A stretch of 64,000 bases of DNA from Saccharothrix longispora (GTDB taxonomy: Bacteria; Actinomycetota; Actinomycetes; Mycobacteriales; Pseudonocardiaceae), in the NCBI RefSeq assembly GCF_030852425.1, contig NZ_NSDM01000016.1, positions 62,001 to 126,000 of the forward strand, read 5' to 3'. Under the pieces are notes generated by a model. It was given only the letters and a program-made list of their open reading frames with translations, was not told where the DNA came from and made no database searches. Made by a program: the position numbers and the translations under genes. This document shows positions 24,152 to 33,244 of the stretch, piece by piece (the first letter of the stretch is position 1; every line of letters begins with the position of its first letter).

Positions 24152-27127
24152 ATGCCAGGTGTGGCACGCCTCGGTTCCGGAATTCCCTTGGTGGCGCGTA
24201 GCCGGGAGATGGCCAGGCTCCGCGCCGCCCTCGACGACGCCGCGCGCGGCACGGCGGGCGCGGTCCTGCTCGCCGGCGACGCGGGCGTCGGCAAGAGCCG
24301 GCTGGTGGACGAGCTGACCGCCGCCGCGGGCGACGCGCTCGTGCTCACCGGGCGCTGCCTGGACGTCGGCGAGACCGGCCTCCCGTACCTGCCCTTCACC
24401 GAGGCCCTCGGGCAGGTGCGGGAGGCGGGCCTGCTCGACGTCGCCGCCCGGCCCGCGCTGGCCCCGCTGATCCCCGAACTCGCCCTGCCGGCCGCCCACG
24501 AGGGCGGCCGGTCCGTGTCCGGCGCGCCGCACCCGGTCGGCCGCCGCTCCGAGCAGGACGTCGGTCAGCTCCGGCTGTTCGACGCCGTGCACGGCCTGCT
24601 CGGCGACCTGGCCGGCGAGCGGCCCGTGCTGCTGGTCCTCGAAGACCTGCACTGGGCCGACGCCTCCACCCGCCACCTGCTGTCCTTCCTGCTCTCCCGG
24701 CTGCGCGCGCAGCGGCTGCTCGTCGTCGCCACCTACCGCTCGGACGACCTGCACCGCAGCCACCCGCTGCGGCCCCTGCTCGCCGAGCTGGTGCGGCTGC
24801 CCGCCGTGCAGCGGCTCGACCTGACCCCGCTCAGCGCGATCGACGCCCGCTCGTTCGTGGCCGCGCTGTCCGACGACCTGCCCGACGACGTGGTGCTGGA
24901 GGTCGCCGAGCGCTCGGACGGCAACCCGTTCTTCGCCGAGGAGCTGATCGCGTTCGCCACCTCCGGCGCCGGGCACGTGCCGTGGACGCTCGCCGAGGTG
25001 CTGCTGGCCCGCGTCGAGCGCCTCGGACCGGAGGCGCAGCGCGTCGTGCGGATCGCCTCCGTCGCGGGCCGGTCGGTCCGGCACGGGCTGCTGCGCGACG
25101 TGGCGGCCGTGGACGACGTCGCGCTCGACACCGCCCTGCGCGAGGCCGTGCAGCACCACGTGCTGCTGGTGGACCGCGCCGGCGGCTACGCGTTCCGGCA
25201 CGCCCTGCTGCGCGAGGCCGTGTACGGCGACCTGCTGCCCGGTGAACGCGCCCGCCTGCACTCCGCGTACGCCGACCGCACCGCCGCCGGCGGCGGCCGG
25301 GGCGCCGCCGCCGCGCTCGCCCACCACAGCCTGGAGTCCCACGACCTGCCCCGCGCGCTGCGCGCGTCGGTCGAGGCCGCGCAGGAGGCGCAGGCCGCCG
25401 GCGCGCCCGCCGAGGCGCTGAGGCACCTGGAGCGGGCGCAGGAGCTGTGGCCCGCCGTCCCGGAGGCCGACCGGCCGCCGGGCGTGAGCGAGCTGGTGCT
25501 GCTGCGCCGCGCGTCGTGGGCGGCGGGCACGTCCGGCCACCCGGAGCGGGCCGTCGCGTTCGCCCGCACCGGCACGACGGTCCTCGACGGGGTCGACCCG
25601 GAGACCGCGGCCGAGATGTGGCGGCGCTTCGCGCAGGCGTTGCAGGTGCTCGACGGCACCGAGGACGAGGAGTTCCGCGCCATCGAGGAGGCGTGGCGGC
25701 TCGTGTGCGACCGGCCCGCGTCCCCGGCCCGCGCCTGGGTGCTGGCGGTGTGGGCGGCGGCGCTGCGCCACGACCGCGAGTACGCGCGGGCCCGGGAGCG
25801 CGCCGGGCTGGCGGTGGCCGACGGCCGCGCGGCGGGCGCCGAGGCGGCGGTGGCGGACGCGCTGACCACGCTGGGCCTGCTCGACGAGGCCGCGGGCGAG
25901 GTGTCCCCGGCCCGCGAGCACCTGACCGCGGCCGTGGCGTGCGCGATGGAGGCCGACGCGGTCAGCACCGAGCTGCGCGCCCGCTACTTCCTCGGTGTGC
26001 ACCACTACGACCTGGGCGAGCCGGCCGAGGCCGCGCGGGTGTTCGACGAGGGCGTGGCGCGGGCCAGGGCGACCGGCCTCACGTGGAGCTCCTTCGGCGT
26101 GGAACTGCGCATCCTCCAGGTGCTGACCAAGTACTGCACCGGCGCGTGGGACGACGCGGCGACCGCCGCCGAACCGCCGGGCCTGCGCGTGTCGAGCACG
26201 GTGTCCGCGCGGCTCGCCGCGGCCGGCACGCACGTCGCGGTCGGCCGGGGCGAGTTCGAGCAGGCCGAGCGGATGATCCGCGAGCTGCGCGCCGACTGGC
26301 ACCGCGACCTCCAGATCGCGCTCATCACCGGCGGCACGGGCGCCGAACTGGCGCTGTGGCGCGGCAAGCCGGAGCTGGCCGTGGAGCGGGTCGCCGACGC
26401 CGTGCAGTGGTCGCGCCAGGGCGACGAGTGGTTCCTGGCGGGCATCCGGCTGGCGGCCCTGGGCGTCGCCGGGCACGCCGACCTGGCCGTGCGGGCGCGG
26501 CGGCGGCGCGACCGGGCCGCGGAGGAGGCGGCGGTGCGCGCCGGGCGCGAGCTGGCCGGGTACGCCCGCACCACGGCCGACCTGGGCACGCCGCGCACCG
26601 GCGAGCTGGGCCCCGAGGGACGCGCGTGGCTGGCCCGCGCCGCCGCCGAGGAGTCCCGGCTGACCGGTCCCGGCGACCCGGCGCTGTGGCGGCGCGCCGC
26701 GGACGGGTTCGACTTCGGGGCGGTGTTCGAGCAGGCCGTGTGCCGGTGGCGGCTGGCCGAGGCGCTGCTGGCCGCCGACCTGCGCGACGAGGCGGTGACC
26801 GCGCTGCGGCAGGCCGGCGCGGTGGCCGACCGGCTGGGTGCGGCGCCGTTGCGGGAGGCGCTGGACCTGGTGGCCCGGCGGGCGCGGGTGGCGCTGCGCG
26901 ACACGGGGCCGCGCGACCGGGTGGACCCGTTCACGCCGCGCGAGCGGTCGGTGCTGGAACTGGTCGCGCGGGGGCGCACCAACCGGCAGGTGGGCGAGGA
27001 GCTCTACATCTCCGAGAAGACGGTCAGCGTGCACCTGAGCCGGATCATGGCCAAGCTCGGCGCGAGCAGGCGGGCCGAGGCCGTGGCGAACGCCTTCGAC
27101 CGGGGCCTGCTCGACCTGCCCGACTGA
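24152..27127 (+). CDS. LuxR-family regulator of the LAL type (AAA ATPase plus C-terminal HTH)
   Basis: 991 residues. Walker A GDAGVGKSRLVDEL lies at about residues 43-56 and Walker B LVLEDLHWADAS near 165; the AAA domain ends with typical FVAALSDDL and RSDGNPFFAEELIA segments. A long helical repeat region follows. The last 65 residues are the LuxR HTH (FTPRERSVLELVARGRTNRQ, then ISEKTVSVHLSRIMAKLG). Large LuxR regulators of this class often control secondary metabolism or sugar use. ATG 24152 is chosen; GTG 24161 is also possible. An ABC exporter gene pair follows after 150 bases and is a plausible target. Confidence 0.9.
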   Translation: MPGVARLGSGIPLVARSREMARLRAALDDAARGTAGAVLLAGDAGVGKSRLVDELTAAAGDALVLTGRCLDVGETGLPYLPFTEALGQVREAGLLDVAARPALAPLIPELALPAAHEGGRSVSGAPHPVGRRSEQDVGQLRLFDAVHGLLGDLAGERPVLLVLEDLHWADASTRHLLSFLLSRLRAQRLLVVATYRSDDLHRSHPLRPLLAELVRLPAVQRLDLTPLSAIDARSFVAALSDDLPDDVVLEVAERSDGNPFFAEELIAFATSGAGHVPWTLAEVLLARVERLGPEAQRVVRIASVAGRSVRHGLLRDVAAVDDVALDTALREAVQHHVLLVDRAGGYAFRHALLREAVYGDLLPGERARLHSAYADRTAAGGGRGAAAALAHHSLESHDLPRALRASVEAAQEAQAAGAPAEALRHLERAQELWPAVPEADRPPGVSELVLLRRASWAAGTSGHPERAVAFARTGTTVLDGVDPETAAEMWRRFAQALQVLDGTEDEEFRAIEEAWRLVCDRPASPARAWVLAVWAAALRHDREYARARERAGLAVADGRAAGAEAAVADALTTLGLLDEAAGEVSPAREHLTAAVACAMEADAVSTELRARYFLGVHHYDLGEPAEAARVFDEGVARARATGLTWSSFGVELRILQVLTKYCTGAWDDAATAAEPPGLRVSSTVSARLAAAGTHVAVGRGEFEQAERMIRELRADWHRDLQIALITGGTGAELALWRGKPELAVERVADAVQWSRQGDEWFLAGIRLAALGVAGHADLAVRARRRRDRAAEEAAVRAGRELAGYARTTADLGTPRTGELGPEGRAWLARAAAEESRLTGPGDPALWRRAADGFDFGAVFEQAVCRWRLAEALLAADLRDEAVTALRQAGAVADRLGAAPLREALDLVARRARVALRDTGPRDRVDPFTPRERSVLELVARGRTNRQVGEELYISEKTVSVHLSRIMAKLGASRRAEAVANAFDRGLLDLPD

Positions 27128-27277
27128 CGCGGCGCCGGACCGGGCGGCGTCAGACCTCAGGACCACCCGGCGTCATCCCGCCGGCTGACGGCGCGTTCCG
27201 CCGCCGAGGTGACGACCGGTTACGCCCGCCGGCCATAGCTTTCTCCCCGATCGAGAAGACCGAGGGAATGAGGGAGC

Positions 27278-28030
27278 ATGTCCGCACTGGTGTCCGACGT
27301 CGGGACCCGCACCGCCGCAGAGGCCGCGAACCTGGTGAAGGTGTACGGCAAGGGCGACACCGCGGTCCGCGCCCTCGACGGGGTGAGCGTCGCCTTCGAG
27401 GCGGGCCGCTTCACCGCGATCATGGGGCCCTCGGGCTCCGGCAAGTCCACGCTGATGCACTGCCTCGCCGGGTTGGACAACGTCGACGGCGGCAACGTGC
27501 GCATCGGCGGCACCGAGATCACCTCGCTCAACGACAAGGACCTGACCAAGCTGCGCCGCGACCGCGTCGGCTTCGTGTTCCAGGCGTTCAACCTGCTGCC
27601 CACGCTCACCGCCGAGGCCAACATCCTGCTCGGCCTGGAGCTGGCCGGCCGCAAGCCCGACCGCGAGTGGTTCGACAACATCGTCGACGTCCTCGGCCTG
27701 CGCGACCGCCTCGCGCACAAGCCCACCGAGCTGTCCGGCGGCCAGCAGCAGCGCGTGGCCTGCGCCCGCGCCCTGGTCGCGCGGCCCGACGTGGTGTTCG
27801 CCGACGAGCCGACCGGCAACCTGGACTCGCGCTCCGGCGCCGAGGTCCTCGACTTCCTGCGCATGTCGGTGCGCAAGCTCGGCCAGACCGTGATCATGGT
27901 GACGCACGACCCGGTCGCCGCGTCCTACGCGGACCGCGTCGTGCTGCTCGCCGACGGCCGGCTCGCGGGCGACATCGCCAACCCGACCGCGGACTCCGTG
28001 CTCGCGGCCCTGAAGCACCTGGGCGCGTGA
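27278..28030 (+). CDS. ABC transporter ATP-binding protein (MacB/LolD type)
   Basis: 250 residues with Walker A GPSGSGKSTLMH, Q-loop VFQAFNLLPTLTA, signature LSGGQQQRVACARAL, Walker B VVFADEPTGNLDS and switch H in MVTHDP. The insertion pattern and the LPTLTAEANILLGLEL segment place it with the LolD/MacB class that works with FtsX-type permeases. GAGGGAG precedes ATG 27278. It starts 4 bases before the permease gene begins, so the two form one unit. Substrate is unknown; members move lipoproteins, peptides or antibiotics out of the membrane. Confidence 0.95.
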   Translation: MSALVSDVGTRTAAEAANLVKVYGKGDTAVRALDGVSVAFEAGRFTAIMGPSGSGKSTLMHCLAGLDNVDGGNVRIGGTEITSLNDKDLTKLRRDRVGFVFQAFNLLPTLTAEANILLGLELAGRKPDREWFDNIVDVLGLRDRLAHKPTELSGGQQQRVACARALVARPDVVFADEPTGNLDSRSGAEVLDFLRMSVRKLGQTVIMVTHDPVAASYADRVVLLADGRLAGDIANPTADSVLAALKHLGA

Positions 28031-28034
28031 CCTG

Positions 28035-30548
28035 ATGCTCCGCACGATCATCGCGGGCCTGCGGGCCCGCACCGCGCGCCTCGTCCTCTCCTCGGTGGCG
28101 ATCGCCCTCGGCGTCGCGTTCGTGACCGGCACGCTCGTGCTCGGCGACGCGATGAACGCGAGCCTGCACGACCAGTTCGCCAGGAGCGCGCGCAACGTCG
28201 ACGCCTCCATCACCCCGTCCGGCACGTCGGAGGACGGTCCGAAGGGCATCACGCCGGAGGTGCTGGAGAAGGTCCGGCAGACCCCCGGCGTGGCCGGCGT
28301 CGACACCCGCTACCTCGCGTCCGTCCCGCTCATCGGCGGCGACGGCAAGGCCAAGAACGCGTGGGGCGCGCCGCTGGCCTCCACCGAGCGGCTGCGCGAG
28401 TTCGACCTCGTCGACGGGCGCTACCCGACCGGTGACGACGAGATCGCGGTCGACGAGCGCACCGCCTCGACCGCGAAGCTCACCGTCGGCGGCACGGTCA
28501 CGCTGCTGGCGCCGGACCAGTCGGAGCGCGCGTTCACCGTCGTCGGCACCTACGCGCAGGGCGTCGGCCGGGTCCAGGTGTCGGGCAACGACCACGTCGT
28601 GCTCACGCCCGCCGCGCTCCGGGAGTTCGCCGAGGACCGGCCGCCCTACGAGGTGGTCGTCGTGGCCGCGCCCGGCGTCACCCAGCAGCAGCTGGTGGAC
28701 GACCTCCGCGAGGCCGTCGGCGGGGACGGTTACCGGTTCCTGACGGGCGAGGAGCTGACGCGGGAGGCGCTGCGCCAGGTCGCCTCCCAGGCCGGCGAGT
28801 TCACCACCGTGCTGCTCGCGTTCGCGCTCATCGCGCTCGTCGTCGCGGCCATGGTCATCTACAACACGTTCACCATCCTGGTCGCCCAGCGCACCCGCGA
28901 GCTGGCCCTGATGCGGTGCGTGGGGGCGAGCCGCGCCCAGGTGTTCCGCGGCGTGCTGGCCGAGGCGCTGGTGATGGGGCTCGTCGCGTCCGTGCTCGGC
29001 CTGTTCGCCGGGCTCGGCGTCTCCGCGCTGCTCCAGAAGGTGATCGGGAGCTTCGACGGCGGCACCGGCGCGGTGAGCCTGCCCGTGTCGGCGACCACCG
29101 TGCTGGCCGCGTTCGCCGTGGGCACCCTGGTGACCGTGCTGGCCGCCGTGCTGCCCGCCCGCAAGGCGACCCGCGTGCCGCCGGTGGCCGCGCTGCGCAG
29201 CCAGCCCGACAGCGGCGAGGAGGTCCGGCGCACCGGCGTGCTGCGGGTCCTGACGGCCGCGCTGTTCGCGGTGGTCGGCGTCGGCGCGATCGTGCTGGGC
29301 ATGGGCATCGACGACGAGAACGCGTCGATGGTCGTCAGCGGCGGGGGCACCATGGCGCTGCTCGCCGCCGTGATCGTCCTCGGCCCGCTGCTGGTCGGAC
29401 CGGTCAACCGGGCGCTCGGCGTCGTGCCGCGGATGCTGTTCGGCGTGCCCGCGAAGCTGGCCTCCGCCAACGCCGCCCGCAACCCCAAGCGCACCGCCGC
29501 GACCACCGCCGCGCTGCTCATCGGCGTGACCGTCGTGTCCCTGGTGACGGTGGTCGCCAACAGCGCGAAGGAGACCGCGAACGCCCAGATCGACCAGCGG
29601 ATGCCCGCCGACTACACGGTGACGTCCTCCGTCCACGACCGCCCGCTGCCCGAGCGGCTGGCGACCGACCTCGCCGCGGTCCCCGAGGTCGAGGAGGTCG
29701 CGCCCACCACCCGCGTGTACGGCGACCGGGCGTACTTCGACGGCGTCCCGCGCGACGCGCTGGGCGACCTGTTCCGACCGGAGGTCACGAGCGGTTCGCT
29801 CGACGACCTGGTCGACGGCGCGGTGGCCGTGCGGGACGAGTACGCCACCGAGGCCGGCCTGTCCGTCGGGTCGACGCTCACCGTCCGCGAGTCCGAGGGC
29901 GGCGGGTCGCAGGACCTCCGCGTGGTGGCCGTGGTCACCGGCAACGGGCTGCCGGACGGCCTGATGACGCTGGAGACGTCGAAGCGGTTCACGCGGGCCG
30001 CCGAGGGCTACGACAGCATCCTGATCAAGCTGCGCGACGGCGCGGCGAACGGCCGCGCGGCGGTCGAGGAGGTCACCGACGCGTCGCCGCTCGCCGTGCT
30101 CGACAGCGCCGCGGAGACCAAGGAGCAGCTGAACTCGCAGCTCGACCAGGTGCTCGGGTTCATCTGGGCGCTGATCGGGTTGGCCGTCGTGATCGCCCTG
30201 TTCGGCATCGCCAACACGCTCACCCTGTCGGTGCTGGAGCGGACCCGCGAGTCGGCGCTGCTGCGCGCGCTCGGCCTGACGCGGGGCCAGCTGCGCCTGA
30301 TGCTGGTGATCGAGTCGGTCCTGATGGCGGTGATGGGCGCGGCGATCGGCCTGGTGCTGGGCATCGGGTTCGGCTGGGTGGTCATCGAGGCCGTGTCGTC
30401 GGACACCGTGCCGTTCGACCTGGTCGTGCCGTTCGGGCAGATCGGCGTGATGCTGGCGGGCGCCGTGGTGGCCGCGGTCCTGGCCGCCGCCCTGCCCGCC
30501 CGGCGCGCGGCCCGCACCTCCGTGATCGCGGGCATCGCCGAAGCCTGA
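28035..30548 (+). CDS. ABC transporter permease, FtsX/MacB type
   Basis: 837 residues with the duplicated FtsX topology: helix 1 at about 15-40 (ARLVLSSVAIALGVAFVTGT), a large extracytoplasmic MacB-PCD domain, three helices around 255-375 (TVLLAFALIALVVAAMVIYN with the QRTRELALMRCVG coupling helix), a central pair of helices, a second periplasmic domain (about 500-680) and three C-terminal helices (ESALLRALGLTRGQLRLM as second coupling helix). Together with the ATPase just upstream it would form a mechanotransducing ABC system rather than a classic importer. A repeat array with terminator character follows directly. Confidence 0.93.
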   Translation: MLRTIIAGLRARTARLVLSSVAIALGVAFVTGTLVLGDAMNASLHDQFARSARNVDASITPSGTSEDGPKGITPEVLEKVRQTPGVAGVDTRYLASVPLIGGDGKAKNAWGAPLASTERLREFDLVDGRYPTGDDEIAVDERTASTAKLTVGGTVTLLAPDQSERAFTVVGTYAQGVGRVQVSGNDHVVLTPAALREFAEDRPPYEVVVVAAPGVTQQQLVDDLREAVGGDGYRFLTGEELTREALRQVASQAGEFTTVLLAFALIALVVAAMVIYNTFTILVAQRTRELALMRCVGASRAQVFRGVLAEALVMGLVASVLGLFAGLGVSALLQKVIGSFDGGTGAVSLPVSATTVLAAFAVGTLVTVLAAVLPARKATRVPPVAALRSQPDSGEEVRRTGVLRVLTAALFAVVGVGAIVLGMGIDDENASMVVSGGGTMALLAAVIVLGPLLVGPVNRALGVVPRMLFGVPAKLASANAARNPKRTAATTAALLIGVTVVSLVTVVANSAKETANAQIDQRMPADYTVTSSVHDRPLPERLATDLAAVPEVEEVAPTTRVYGDRAYFDGVPRDALGDLFRPEVTSGSLDDLVDGAVAVRDEYATEAGLSVGSTLTVRESEGGGSQDLRVVAVVTGNGLPDGLMTLETSKRFTRAAEGYDSILIKLRDGAANGRAAVEEVTDASPLAVLDSAAETKEQLNSQLDQVLGFIWALIGLAVVIALFGIANTLTLSVLERTRESALLRALGLTRGQLRLMLVIESVLMAVMGAAIGLVLGIGFGWVVIEAVSSDTVPFDLVVPFGQIGVMLAGAVVAAVLAAALPARRAARTSVIAGIAEA

Positions 30549-30550
30549 CC

Positions 30551-30688
30551 GCGAACGCACGACACGAGGGTCGCGAACGCACGACTCGCCGGGGACGAAC
30601 GCACGACACGCCGAACACCGCGCGTGTCGTGCGTTCGCGTCCGGCGTGTCGTGCGTTCGCGTCCGGCGAGTCGTGCGTTCGCGGGAAT
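30551..30688. repeat. Six-copy inverted array, copy 2 of the modular intergenic family
   Basis: Three forward units (starting 30551, 30573, 30595) of about gcgaacgcacgacacg and three reverse units (30623, 30645, 30666) of cgtgtcgtgcgttcgc. One forward and one reverse unit carry CTC/GAG instead of CAC/GTG. The array can fold into a long stem. It begins 3 bases after the permease stop codon. The reverse unit GAGTCGTGCGTTCG belongs to the same word family as the repeats at 2780 and 44079. Confidence 0.85.
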
Positions 30689-30878
30689 CGCGGGGGCGCG
30701 CGTCACGGTTCGGCGCGGTTCGCCTCTAACGGGGTGCGGGGTGGCCCGAGCGAGGGCCGGGCCACCCCGCGTCGTGCGTTCCGCCGCCTCCGGGCTCACA
30801 CAACGTCATTTCTGGTCGCTCCTCGTTACGGGAGCGCTTCAGAAAGTTACGGAACGGTGTCGAGAATCCCGGTACTCC

Positions 30879-30934
30879 TTGACGTGCCGTGCCGCGGGTC
30901 ACAGGGTGAGAGCGCTCTCATGAGAGCGCTCTCA
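30879..30934 (+). promoter_or_regulatory. Promoter and tandem CebR/CelR-type operators for the sugar operon
   Basis: TTGACG (30879-30884) and CAGGGT (30902-30907) are spaced by 17 bases. Directly after this come two perfect 14-base palindromes, TGAGAGCGCTCTCA, at 30907-30920 and 30921-30934, with no gap between them. The palindrome matches the CebR/CelR operator type (TGGGAGCGCTCCCA). Upstream, between 30689 and 30878, nothing else was recognised. Confidence 0.85.
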
Positions 30935-30975
30935 CGACGTCGGGCGGTTCCCGGCGAGTGCGTCGAGGAGGACGG

Positions 30976-32262
30976 ATGAGCAGGACTTCGGTCGGCCGGA
31001 CGACGGCGATCACCGCGGTCGCCCTGACCGCCACGCTGGTGGCGGCCTGCGGCGGCGGGGGAGGTGACGCGGGTGACGGCACCGTGAAGCTGTCGATCGG
31101 CATCTTCTCCGACTTCGGGTTCACCAACCTGATCAAGGAGTACCAGGAGTCGCACCCAGGCATCGAGATCGAGCAGCGCACGGTCAAGATGGAGCAGCAC
31201 CACACGCAGCTCGCCACCCAGCTCGCGGGCGGCCGGGGCGCGGCGGACATCGTGGCGATCGAAGAGGGCAACATCGCCCAGTTCCGCCAGTCCAAGGACA
31301 AGTTCGTCAACCTCGCCGACCACGGCGCCCTGGAGCTGAAGGACCAGTGGGCGGCCTGGAAGTGGAACCAGGGCACCACCGACGACGGGAAGTTCGTCCT
31401 GGGCCTCGGCACCGACATGGGCAGCCTCGCCCTGTGCTACCGGCGCGACCTGTTCCAGGCCGCCGGGCTGCCCGTCGAGCGCGAGGAGGTCGGCAAGCTC
31501 TGGCCGACCTGGGAGAAGTACCTGGAGGTCGCCGACACCTTCACCGCCAAGACGCCGGACAAGAAGTTCGTCGACGCCGCCCAGAACGTCTACAAGGCCA
31601 TCCTCGACCAGACCGAGGAGGGTTACTTCGCCAAGGCAGACGACGGCTTCATCGCCGACTCCAACGACAAGGTGGAGAAGGCGTTCACCCTGGCCGCGAG
31701 CCTCGGCGAGAAGAAGCAGACCGGCGCGCTGGCCCCGTTCAGCCAGGACTGGAACGTCGCCCTCAAGCAGGCGTCCTTCGCCACCACCACGTGCCCGGCG
31801 TGGGCGCTCGCGCTGATCAAGGCCGGCGCCGGCGACGAGGCCGCGGGCAAGTGGGACGTCGCCGCCGCGCCCGGCGGTGGCGGCAACTGGGGCGGCTCGT
31901 TCCTGGCCGTGCCGAAGCAGGGCGAGCACGTCAAGGAGGCCGCGGAGCTGGCCAAGTGGCTGACCGCGCCCGAGCAGCAGAAGCGGATCTTCAAGGAGAC
32001 CGGCAACCTGCCCAGCCAGCCCGCCGCGTACCAGGACCCCGAGGTCACCGCGACCACGAACGAGTACTTCAACTCCGCGCCCGTCGGCCGGATCTTCGGC
32101 AACTCCGCCGAGAACCTGAAGCCGACCTACCGCGGCACCAAGGACTCCGTGGTCACGCCGGTGTTCAACAACGCGCTCTCCCGCGTGGAGACCGGCAAGC
32201 AGTCCGGTGCGGAGGCGTGGGAGCAGGCCGTGAACGAGGCGAAGGCGGCGTCCGCCAAGTGA
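30976..32262 (+). CDS. cebE: Extracellular sugar-binding lipoprotein of an ABC importer (CebE-like)
   Basis: 428 residues. The N-terminus is a lipoprotein signal (basic start, hydrophobic core, lipobox LVAAC with C25). The rest is a family 1 solute-binding protein (VKLSIGIFSDFGFTNLIKEYQE, ADIVAIEEGNIAQF, later GGNWGGSFLAVPKQ and AAELAKWLTAPEQQKRIF). It would capture a sugar, probably cellobiose or another beta-glucoside given the linked beta-glucosidase and CebR-type operators; this is inferred. ATG 30976 has GAGGACGG upstream. It is first in a five-gene cluster with two permeases, a beta-glucosidase and a convergent repressor. No ATPase gene is present; these systems usually share the multi-purpose ATPase MsiK encoded elsewhere. 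Confidence 0.9.
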   Translation: MSRTSVGRTTAITAVALTATLVAACGGGGGDAGDGTVKLSIGIFSDFGFTNLIKEYQESHPGIEIEQRTVKMEQHHTQLATQLAGGRGAADIVAIEEGNIAQFRQSKDKFVNLADHGALELKDQWAAWKWNQGTTDDGKFVLGLGTDMGSLALCYRRDLFQAAGLPVEREEVGKLWPTWEKYLEVADTFTAKTPDKKFVDAAQNVYKAILDQTEEGYFAKADDGFIADSNDKVEKAFTLAASLGEKKQTGALAPFSQDWNVALKQASFATTTCPAWALALIKAGAGDEAAGKWDVAAAPGGGGNWGGSFLAVPKQGEHVKEAAELAKWLTAPEQQKRIFKETGNLPSQPAAYQDPEVTATTNEYFNSAPVGRIFGNSAENLKPTYRGTKDSVVTPVFNNALSRVETGKQSGAEAWEQAVNEAKAASAK

Positions 32263-33239
32263 CGGTCGCGCCCGAACGGACGGCGGCGGGACGGGGCACG
32301 ACGCCCGTCCCGCCGCCCGTGCGCCTGTCGTGGCGGGACAAGCTCACCCGGTGGGACGGCAAGTACACGCCGTACCTGATCATCGCGCCGTTCTTCCTGG
32401 TGTTCGGCGTCTTCGGCCTGTACCCGCTGCTCTACACCGCCTGGGTCTCCCTGCACGACTGGCAGCTCATCGACGGCGACCAGGGCTTCACCGGCCTCGC
32501 CAACTACGCCGAGCTGCTCTCCGACGGCAACTTCTGGAACGCGCTGGGCAACACGGTCAGCCTGTTCCTGCTCTCGACCGTGCCCCAGCTGTTCGCCGCG
32601 CTCGGCCTGGCCGCCCTGCTCGACCGGGGACTGCGCGGCCGGGCGTTCTGGCGGGCCGGCGTGCTGCTGCCCAACGTCATCTCGGTCGCCGCCGTGGCGC
32701 TGGTGTTCGCCCAGCTCTACGGCCGCGACTTCGGCATCGTCAACTCGCTCCTCGGCCTGGTCGGCGTCGACCCGGTGGACTGGCGGGCCGAGACGTGGGC
32801 CTCGCACCTGGCCATCAGCTCGATGGTGATGTGGCGGTGGGTCGGCTACAACGCGCTCATCTACCTGGCCGCCATGCAGTCCGTGCCCAAGGACATGTAC
32901 GAGTCGGCGATGCTCGACGGAGCGTCCCGGTGGCGGGTGTTCTGGTCGATCACCGTGCCGAGCATCCGGCCGACGCTCCTGTTCACCGTCATCGTGTCCA
33001 CCATCGGCGGCATGCAGCTGTTCGTCGAGCCGCAGCTGTTCGACCCGGGCGGCACGGCCACCGGCACCGGCGGCGACGACCGGCAGTTCCAGACCCTGGT
33101 GATGTACCTGTACGAGAAGGGCTTCCGGTTGTTCGACGCGGGCTACTCGTCGGCCATCGCGTGGGTGCTGTTCCTGCTCATCCTCGTGGTGGCGATGGTC
33201 AACTTCGCGGTGACGCGGCGCATCGCGTCGAAGGGGTGA
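32259..33239 (+). CDS. cebF: ABC sugar transporter permease (CebF/MalF type)
   Basis: 326 residues with six membrane helices (YLIIAPFFLVFGVFGLYPLL first) and the EAA loop that contacts the ATPase (YESAMLDGASRWRVFWSITVP). The GTG start overlaps the stop of the binding-protein gene (GTGA), so translation is coupled. The N-terminal 30 residues are Pro- and Thr-rich and cytoplasmic. Pairs with the next permease to form the membrane channel. Confidence 0.92.
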   Translation: MTVAPERTAAGRGTTPVPPPVRLSWRDKLTRWDGKYTPYLIIAPFFLVFGVFGLYPLLYTAWVSLHDWQLIDGDQGFTGLANYAELLSDGNFWNALGNTVSLFLLSTVPQLFAALGLAALLDRGLRGRAFWRAGVLLPNVISVAAVALVFAQLYGRDFGIVNSLLGLVGVDPVDWRAETWASHLAISSMVMWRWVGYNALIYLAAMQSVPKDMYESAMLDGASRWRVFWSITVPSIRPTLLFTVIVSTIGGMQLFVEPQLFDPGGTATGTGGDDRQFQTLVMYLYEKGFRLFDAGYSSAIAWVLFLLILVVAMVNFAVTRRIASKG

Positions 33240-33244
33240 GGCCG

